DNA from: Clitopilus passeckerianus
Lineage: Eukaryota; Basidiomycota; Agaricomycetes; Agaricales; Entolomataceae
Assembly (NCBI GenBank): GCA_944990035.1
Contig: CALYLX010000150.1
Span: 62,001 to 126,000 of the forward strand
Length of the DNA: 64,000 nt
Direction: 5' to 3'
This document shows positions 57,808-64,000 of the stretch, in pieces. A program made the translations under genes and the position numbers. The notes beneath the pieces are model-generated. The model ran no database searches and had not been told where the DNA came from. It saw nothing but the letters and a program-made list of their open reading frames with translations. How positions within the stretch are numbered: the stretch's first letter is position 1; each line of letters opens with the position of its first letter.

Positions 57808-60354
57808 ATTTGACCACGAAGAAAACTATTAATATTATTTTGATTGCATTCTATACTATATAAAGGTTACCCTTCCGTTCCCTGTTTTAGTCTGATTAGT
57901 TTATTGAAGGAACAAATACAATGCTGTAACCACCTACAGTACTTATGATTGCCTAGGGGTGTCCACCCAGCCAGTGGCGTAGTGTCATCATTGTATTCAC
58001 TTAGACCGTTCATAGAGATTAAGATTGTAATATGGTATTCATCATACATGAGCCATATGCTACGGACAGGTATAAGTCTTTGAAGCAATGTACATTGAAG
58101 GTCTGCTCTAGGCAAAACACAGATTGAATAAGTTAAGTAATAAGAATAATGAACGGCTGTATATATTCTAGTTAGTAGATCTAGTAGGATAGGCAAGACA
58201 GCAAAACCTACAAGTGCAGGACGGAGTGTAATGGAAACTCTTGCGAGGGTAGCCCATGTTGAAACTTGAGTTATTGGTCCATTTCTTCATGAGAAAATTG
58301 CAGCAAGGACCAAAGCTAGGAAGAGACGCAGAAGGTATTGATTACATTTGAAGGGGGGCAGAATGACTGCAGGAAGACCAGAATCTTTGAGAAGACATAG
58401 AAAGCAGGTGATGACAGAGGATGAGAGATGAAACAGAGACGGGGAAAAGCAGCAAGGTAGATCCTTGGTTGGTAGACCCATCCCGAGAATCAGTGAGCCC
58501 AATAGTCCTACTTCGACGACTTTCGACGCTCGAAATCGTAACTTTGTTTTGCTAGTGCCTCAAGAGCTGCTGGTTGAGGAATAGGAGCGTTCGAAGGTTT
58601 CTTGGATGTCATTTCTCTTTAAGCTTGGAGGAAGTCCAGTGGAAGGAGATCATGGTCAAGCTTGAATTCCCCGCCATGATGCGGGATTTCAACCGCTTCA
58701 AAACTCCGCAGAGGCGTGACCTTGAAGCAAGCTAAATGCAAGAAACACAAAGTTGACCCCAAAATTGCCTCGCAAAGGTAATGCGTACCCCTTCATTGCT
58801 CTAGATCACAGTAGACTGCTAGAGGATAGATGTGCCTTGTAAACGCAGTGGTTACCGGGATGGTTTTGAAAGGACCGGACGAAGTCGGGGGTTACAGGGC
58901 GGGGAGCTTGCGAGACAACTTACTATAGTTCTGGGCTACCTTCGTGATGGGATTCGGAAAGAAAGACCAGTGAACTGCCTACTTAGATTGCAGAAGTGTG
59001 AGCGTTTAACACGGTGACCTGAACTGCAATAGGTCTCAACATTAAGACTGATGGGCAGCGAGGGAAACCAGCTTGTACAGGCTATGTTTTTATGAGTTAC
59101 CAATGTCAACAATCTCATCATCCAGGTCTTTCCAAAGCCTCAACGCACAGGGCCTCCTTACATTAATTGTCGGGGCACCCTCCAGTTTATGATGTGGATC
59201 CAGCCTGGCAGCGACGATGGCTCGCCCGCCTCGTCACGTCATTCGAAGCCCTCTTTCTCAAGCTTTCAATCACTATGCTAGTGAAACCGGGCCGGCAGCG
59301 TTTCTGTGTTTCTGAACGTTCGAGTTGAGACAGAGGAGTATGAGATCACCACCAGAACATAGATCATGAAAACAGCATCGATGTAAAAGCTGTCGTTGAA
59401 GTATGCCAGTGTAGCCTTCCAGGCGACACTAAGGCATTGCCTTGCCCAATGGTGTCCCCGCTCCTCATTTTATCTGTAGCGACTGCCAAGAATCACTAAG
59501 TTGAAGGCGAAGAGAAGTGGCCATCCAACTATTGTACGACATCTTCGATGTTGAATGCTGCTGTTGCCACTACTGCCAGAGAGAAGGAAGGCACTGGTTT
59601 GCCTTGTGCCGGTCCACGCTGTGTGACTGCGCTGTCACTTCCCAAGACATTCCAGGAGGGCATGGGAAGTGCGGATGCGTGGTAACTGCAAGTGCCAGTC
59701 GCAAGGCGGAGCGTGTCGAGCTTCAGCTATACGATCATTCAACGAGAGTTAACAAATATCTTCAGATTCAGGGCTCCATGCTTATTCTTGTCCGTCAAGA
59801 AAGTCATGCATGGGAGTCATGGTCTGGAAAGTTGCGGAGTCGAGCTTGCTCGGCGGAGTTTGAAGCATGGCACACTCGGAAATTGACAAGCTTGAAGCCC
59901 AGATTTCCTTGAGCTGATAACGCAGGTCATAACTTCGAACACTTAGAGTATGGTAAATTGCTTGAGAGCAGATGTGCCTCGTAAATGCAGTGGCCACCGT
60001 GAAGTTGAGAAAGCACTGGTCCCAACACGTGGGGGCGCTGGAGCAATTAGTTTGGTGGCTCGCGCGAGAAAGACTGGGAAGAGTAGAATTAAGTGTAGAA
60101 TGGTGACGATATCCTCTGCAGCTACTAAAGTCTACCGTCAAAGACTGATGTGCTGCGAGAGATTCGGGCAACTTTTTCAGAACCTGTGCAAGATGTGGTG
60201 GAACAACTCGTTAAATTGTTCCTCCCAACGACTATATTCAGAACGTTAAGCCGTCGCCATGAGAAAGCAAAGTTTTGAGGGTGCTAAATACGACAGTGGT
60301 GCGCAGTTCAATGATGTTCGATAGCCTCTAGGTTGAACGCGTAGCGTAAATGGT
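57808..60354. other. Gene-poor 2.5-kb intergenic region
   Basis: No conserved gene was recognised apart from the 34-codon candidate at 58508-58612. Two stretches resemble each other: TGCCTTGTAAACGCAGTGG (near 58831) and TGCCTCGTAAATGCAGTGG (near 59975), with weaker similarity on each side. The frames at 59517-59912 (+) and 59782-60171 (-) overlap each other and have no motif. Confidence 0.4.
58508..58612 (-). CDS. Possible 34-residue small protein or final exon
   Basis: ATG at 58612 to TAG at 58508-58510. The product starts MTSKKPSNAPIPQPAALEAL and ends AKQSYDFERRKSSK. The composition (Pro/Ala linker, then a basic C-terminus) looks coding, and no other frame here does. I do not recognise it. 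It may be a complete small protein or the last exon of a gene whose other exons I could not place. Confidence 0.3.
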   Translation of the reverse strand: MTSKKPSNAPIPQPAALEALAKQSYDFERRKSSK

Positions 60355-61451
60355 TCACTCCTTCGTCTGCAGCACGTCTTCCACTTCTCGAATATCATCT
60401 CTGTGATTCCATCCCAACAGCTCCGCTGCTTTCCAGCAATTGTAGAAACCAGCACTCCTGCCAGCAACATCCGTCAGAGTCTTCCTGCTCCGATTCGGTG
60501 CATCGGGAACATCGGGCCAAAACCTTTCCCTGAGTTTCGATGTGAGTTCATTCGAGGTCGTTCTTGGGGCACAGATGAAGAACGCTTCATGACCAGCGGT
60601 CCATCCCGTTCTGTTGTCGTCTTCCAAGGCAAGCAGGAAAGCATCAGCCGCGGAGTCTTGCTGGACATAACCCCAGAGATCGGTGCGGTGGCGGTCTTCG
60701 TCGTCGGTTGAACGAAGCTCTCGCGAAGGCGTTACCCAGTGGAGTCGAAGACTGGCAACTCGCATGAAAGGATATCGTCGTACGATAGAGTCGGCTTGAA
60801 CCTCGCCAATGCTGTAAAGGCTTGAACGTGGGTTTGCATTTCAGGTCTATTGAAGATACGTGGCTTACATTTTGGATAATCCGTACTGTTCATCGGCATT
60901 CAGCTGATGCTCTTCGTCAAGTGGGAAATAGTCAAAACGGCAATCCTTGCTGTATACAAGGGTGATGACGTTGACAGTAGACGCCTGAGCAACTCGGGTG
61001 ATTCCGTGCTTGGGAGAAGAGTTATTTGTACCCGTTGTGAGATGGTAAGGTTGAGCTCTACCTCTGCGGCTGCTCGGAGAATATTCCACGACATCACCAC
61101 ATTACTATAAGGGCAGATTACTGCATGATCCAAGAGGACAGAGATTGTGGCATACGTATTGTGACACTGGACAGTCGGATCCCGTGGACGCACTGAGAGA
61201 TGAATCACACCCTGACAACCATCCAGAGCCCGTAAAACTTGATCGTAATCCTGTATGTTTCCTTGAATGAAGGTAAACCTTGATTTCGCGCTCTCTTCAA
61301 GACAGTTCAAGTAACTAGAGAGAATCTCGTCCAGTGGATTTATGTCGATTCCAACGACATGGCGTCCGCGTATTAGAGCAAGCATGACCACTCGTTTCCC
61401 AACCAGTCCATTGCAACCTGTGATTGCAATCTTTTTTGTTGGTTTGTTCAT
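60355..61451 (-). CDS. NAD(P)-dependent epimerase/dehydratase (extended SDR)
   Basis: ATG 61451 starts MNKPTKKIAITGCNGLVGKR, a Rossmann strand with the GxxGxxG dinucleotide motif. An acidic residue follows the second strand (VVGIDIN), favouring NAD(H). Next come FIQGNIQDYDQVLRALDGC and GVIHLSVRPRDPTVQCHN, then across an intron (about 61030-61090) ITRVAQASTVNVIT and DEQYGLSKM with the catalytic YxxxK. The third exon group gives MRVASLRLHWVTPSREL, LWGYVQQDSAADAFLLAL, HEAFFICAPRTTSNELTSKL and WNHRDDIREVEDVLQTKE, with the stop at 60355-60357. The length suits a nucleotide-sugar epimerase-like protein. Substrate unknown. Confidence 0.8.
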
Positions 61452-62164
61452 GGGTGGGGCTTACGATGAAGTTGGGAGCTTGGAGGAACCCTTCGTCCAC
61501 GTAAGAGTGCCGATTGCTTCTCATGTCATGTTCCTTGATTAGCAGGCGGTCTTGAAGCGGCCAAGAGTTTGCTTGAAGCCTGTTCAAGGATCATGCAAAT
61601 GATCATGAGACTGTGCCTGAAAGAGGTGCAGAGCTTATTCTCAGAGAGGAGCCAGAATACTACAGCCAGGATCAAGTTGCTAAGAAACGCTGAAGAAAGG
61701 ATGCAAAAGTTCCGCGAAAGACAAGCAAAACTTGAAGCTTGAAGCTGAGTGGCGGCACCAGCAATCCCACTGAGGTTTAAGCTCCGACACCGGTTTTCCC
61801 ACACGCTTAGTCCTTGCTCTTCGACTGGATGCACCACGCAGAGCCTACAGAACAAGGTTTAAAATTGGGATTCATTGAGATAAGTACCCATAGAGTAAGG
61901 GTACATGTAATCTTGAGGAGACATACATGTATGTACTGTATGACAACGTCCTCTGAGGTATCTGCACTTGCAATGGTGTCGGGTCACATATGTTTTTTTG
62001 TGAACAATACACGGAGATTATACAAAAAAAGTAAGATCGGCCTTCCGATGGACCGTAGACGCAGTCGATCTCCCCCGACGTGGTGCATTTGAGCAAGGAC
62101 GTATTTAATTATGTAATCTAATAACCCCAGCCTCCCGACGCGCCTGCAACCTCGAGCCTCAAAA
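61452..62164. other. Intergenic, divergent
   Basis: No gene supported. Frames at 61526-61855 (-) and 61814-62092 (+) have no motif. Confidence 0.4.
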
Positions 62165-62506
62165 ATGGGCCGTAAGCCAAAGTATCTTCGTTTTGGTAAG
62201 ACCAAATCACGGTCAACCCTCCAGAGGACCTGTACCAACAACCTACACACCGAAAAACACGAGATATTTAACGAGGGCGCGTCAGAGGAAGACACAGAGG
62301 ATGAATCAGACAAAGAAAATACGTCAAGCAAGTATTGGCGAGAGGAGGAACATACTTGGAGGAAAAGAGCTGGAGAACATGTGAAGAGGCGTCACAATGA
62401 GAGAAGAAAGATGAGAAGGAGAGAGGCGAGGATTGAAGTGCTAGAGGGAGACAATAGCCCATCTGTCAATCATTTAGACGATGACGAGGACTCTGATGAA
62501 GAATAA
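62165..62506 (+). CDS. Small highly charged protein of unknown function
   Basis: Single-exon frame of 113 codons from ATG 62165 (MGRKPKYLRFGKTKSRSTLQ). An acidic middle (EGASEEDTEDESDKEN) is followed by a very basic helix (RKRAGEHVKRRHNERRKMRR) and an acidic tail ending DDDEDSDEE. The GRKPKY start and the Arg/Lys/Glu heptad-like helix suggest a nuclear or nucleic-acid-binding protein, or a relic of a mobile-element-associated protein. I do not recognise a family. A 63-aa frame overlaps it in another phase and is a shadow. Confidence 0.45.
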   Translation: MGRKPKYLRFGKTKSRSTLQRTCTNNLHTEKHEIFNEGASEEDTEDESDKENTSSKYWREEEHTWRKRAGEHVKRRHNERRKMRRREARIEVLEGDNSPSVNHLDDDEDSDEE

Positions 62507-62743
62507 TTTCGCTTAACAATTGAACTAACCATAACCTACTATACATACAATGTAAATACATACTTTACGGGCTCCTATTCTATCATTTCTACCTTGAAAC
62601 GAACGGATAAGCACTGGTATGTCCACTGTACCATCCATTTTTATCGCGCTCGCGGAAGATCACCTTATGTAATCATCACATTTCTTAACGGGCGTTGCTG
62701 GTGGCCGGGCTGAGCAAAAGAATGCGAATTTCGGAACCGCGAT

Positions 62744-62759
62744 CACGTGAATAACGCGT
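62744..62759. promoter_or_regulatory. E-box and MluI cell-cycle box upstream of ECO1
   Basis: CACGTG at 62744-62749 and ACGCGT at 62754-62759 lie about 80-95 bp before the ECO1 start. ACGCGT is the MCB bound by the MBF complex that drives G1/S genes in yeasts. Confidence 0.45.
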
Positions 62760-62838
62760 CGCGTTCGCAAAAACCATTGTTGATCATTCAAGACGCGACC
62801 AAGTCACGGCCGAAACGACTCTGACCACAACAACCACG

Positions 62839-63912
62839 ATGCCGGGCAAGATAACAAAGACGTACTCTTCTAAGAGAAACGCAGCGCCGAGCACATCATC
62901 TCCGACTAGTGCTCATAATAATGACTCACCGAAACGGAAACGCCTTTTCCGAGAATCCTCAAATCTATTTTCTGAGGCCACAGAGCCACCAGCAAAGCGC
63001 ACAAAGAAGTCAAAAGAAAACTCAGCAGAGAAGTCCAAGCAGAAGAAGCTGACACAGCTACACTTCTGCATTGACCAGACGACTCTCAAGTCCTGTTCGC
63101 TATGTGGGCTCACATATACAAAAGGAGCACCAGTTGACGAGAGCTTACATCGGTCGCAATGCATCAGAATACGCAAAGGGATGGAATGGGGGCGGGAAGA
63201 GGAAAAGGATGGTCTGAAGCACGGCTTAACAGAGATCTCTAGCACTGTCAAACTAAAAGATGGCAACAAAGGAAGAATAATATCATTTCAATGCAACGCT
63301 GGAGGCAAAGTCGGGGCAAAGGTATGCTTTGGGGCACACAATTATTTCATCGTGGCTAAAGAATCTCTGCAGCTCACAACACTACTTGAAACCATTAATT
63401 TGACCTTATCTGCCCCTCCACTCAGTCCGGAGGTTCTTCACGCCTCAAAGGCTTACCTGTTCTTGCTACCAGCTGCATCAAGTCCAGGTCGGGAAAAGAT
63501 CGTTGGCTGCGTCATTGCTCAACGAATTAACACTGCAATGGAGATTGCTTCTCCAGCAGACGTCGAAGCAGCATCCTGTCCCGCCTCATCCGAAGATAGC
63601 GCATCCCCGGAATCTCCTCCTACAACAACACCACCGACAGAATCCCTAGTTATTGTCGATACAAGCACGGGCTTGTTCTGTCACCCGGCACCTCTACCAA
63701 CTCCCATGGGCATCCCCCGGTTGTTCGTCCCTTCTTCTCATCGTAGACAGGGAATTGCCAGTCGTTTGCTTTCCGCTGCTGCAAAGACGTTTATTCACGG
63801 CTGCCCGGTTGACCCTAGTAAGGGCCAAGTGGCGTTTACTCAACCTACTGGCGACGGAAAGGCTGTAATGACCAATTGGGGCGGTGGACATGTACGAATA
63901 TATGAAGAATGA
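62839..63912 (+). CDS. ECO1: Cohesin N-acetyltransferase Eco1
   Basis: Intronless 357-codon gene from ATG 62839. It acetylates the cohesin subunit Smc3 during S phase to establish sister-chromatid cohesion. Residues 1-68 are a basic, Ser-rich disordered tail. QKKLTQLHFCIDQ leads into the zinc finger with C86, C89, H104 and C108 (a C2HC arrangement). The acetyltransferase domain has KIVGCVIAQRI, then LFVPSSHRRQGIASRLLSAA (acetyl-CoA loop RRQGIA about residues 303-308) and the signature QVAFTQPTGDGKAVMTNWGG. It ends HVRIYEE. A low-complexity Ser/Pro/Thr stretch (about 245-270) interrupts the domain. A single exon is unusual beside the intron-rich neighbours. The promoter has an MCB. Confidence 0.93.
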   Translation: MPGKITKTYSSKRNAAPSTSSPTSAHNNDSPKRKRLFRESSNLFSEATEPPAKRTKKSKENSAEKSKQKKLTQLHFCIDQTTLKSCSLCGLTYTKGAPVDESLHRSQCIRIRKGMEWGREEEKDGLKHGLTEISSTVKLKDGNKGRIISFQCNAGGKVGAKVCFGAHNYFIVAKESLQLTTLLETINLTLSAPPLSPEVLHASKAYLFLLPAASSPGREKIVGCVIAQRINTAMEIASPADVEAASCPASSEDSASPESPPTTTPPTESLVIVDTSTGLFCHPAPLPTPMGIPRLFVPSSHRRQGIASRLLSAAAKTFIHGCPVDPSKGQVAFTQPTGDGKAVMTNWGGGHVRIYEE

Positions 63913-64000
63913 TCTTGTTGCTCATTTCTCTATCATTTCCTTATCATTGTCATGCATGCTTAATTTATTTCGCATATGTAATAATATCCTCTCAGACCAA

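Overview
The window is nuclear DNA of a filamentous fungus, most likely a mushroom-forming basidiomycete (Agaricomycetes). The evidence is dense genes split by many short introns of about 45-75 nt, strings of very small exons, secreted CAZymes, a tandem array of basidiomycete-type cytochrome P450s, and a Ty1/copia element. Splice sites were placed by eye from GT/AG signals and by comparing paralogues, so exon edges are inferences unless stated otherwise. The ORFs in the raw sequence are mostly exon pieces. Sixteen spliced genes, one tRNA and three transposable elements account for most of the sequence.

Layout. 1-23.1 kb: five same-strand P450 genes. The first is cut by the window edge. The third is a pseudogene broken by a TA-flanked Tc1/mariner-type element (5826-7432), a CACTA-like element (8324-9726) and a complete copia retrotransposon with identical LTRs (9730-16461). 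23.7-31.2 kb: a multipass membrane protein, an F-box protein, an unrecognised gene, a secreted probably GPI-anchored protein and an alpha/beta hydrolase. 32.4-41.2 kb: two tandem GH92 alpha-mannosidase genes. 41.6-44.5 kb: mitochondrial elongation factor G. 45.2-52.7 kb: an SGNH/GDSL esterase, an ACS-type MFS transporter and a GH79 glycosidase. 53.4-57.8 kb: a SERINC/TMS1 protein, tRNA-Gly(GCC) and histidyl-tRNA synthetase. 60.4-63.9 kb: an extended SDR, a small charged protein and the cohesin acetyltransferase Eco1.

How the genes relate. The P450 array is an expanding and decaying family typical of basidiomycete secondary or xenobiotic metabolism, but no backbone synthase is visible nearby. 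The GH92 pair, the esterase, the GH79 enzyme and the transporter form a loose carbohydrate-degradation neighbourhood interrupted by the housekeeping gene MEF1. The right third is mainly conserved housekeeping genes.

No clearly new multi-gene system was found. The strongest unusual signals are: (i) the stratified TE nest in P450 gene 3, where the copia target duplication overlaps the end of the older element; (ii) a 6-nt microexon, present in both GH92 genes, that completes the catalytic-base Asp codon; (iii) an in-frame 48-bp duplication in the GH79 signal-peptide region; and (iv) a Cys/His-rich module in the copia Gag region.
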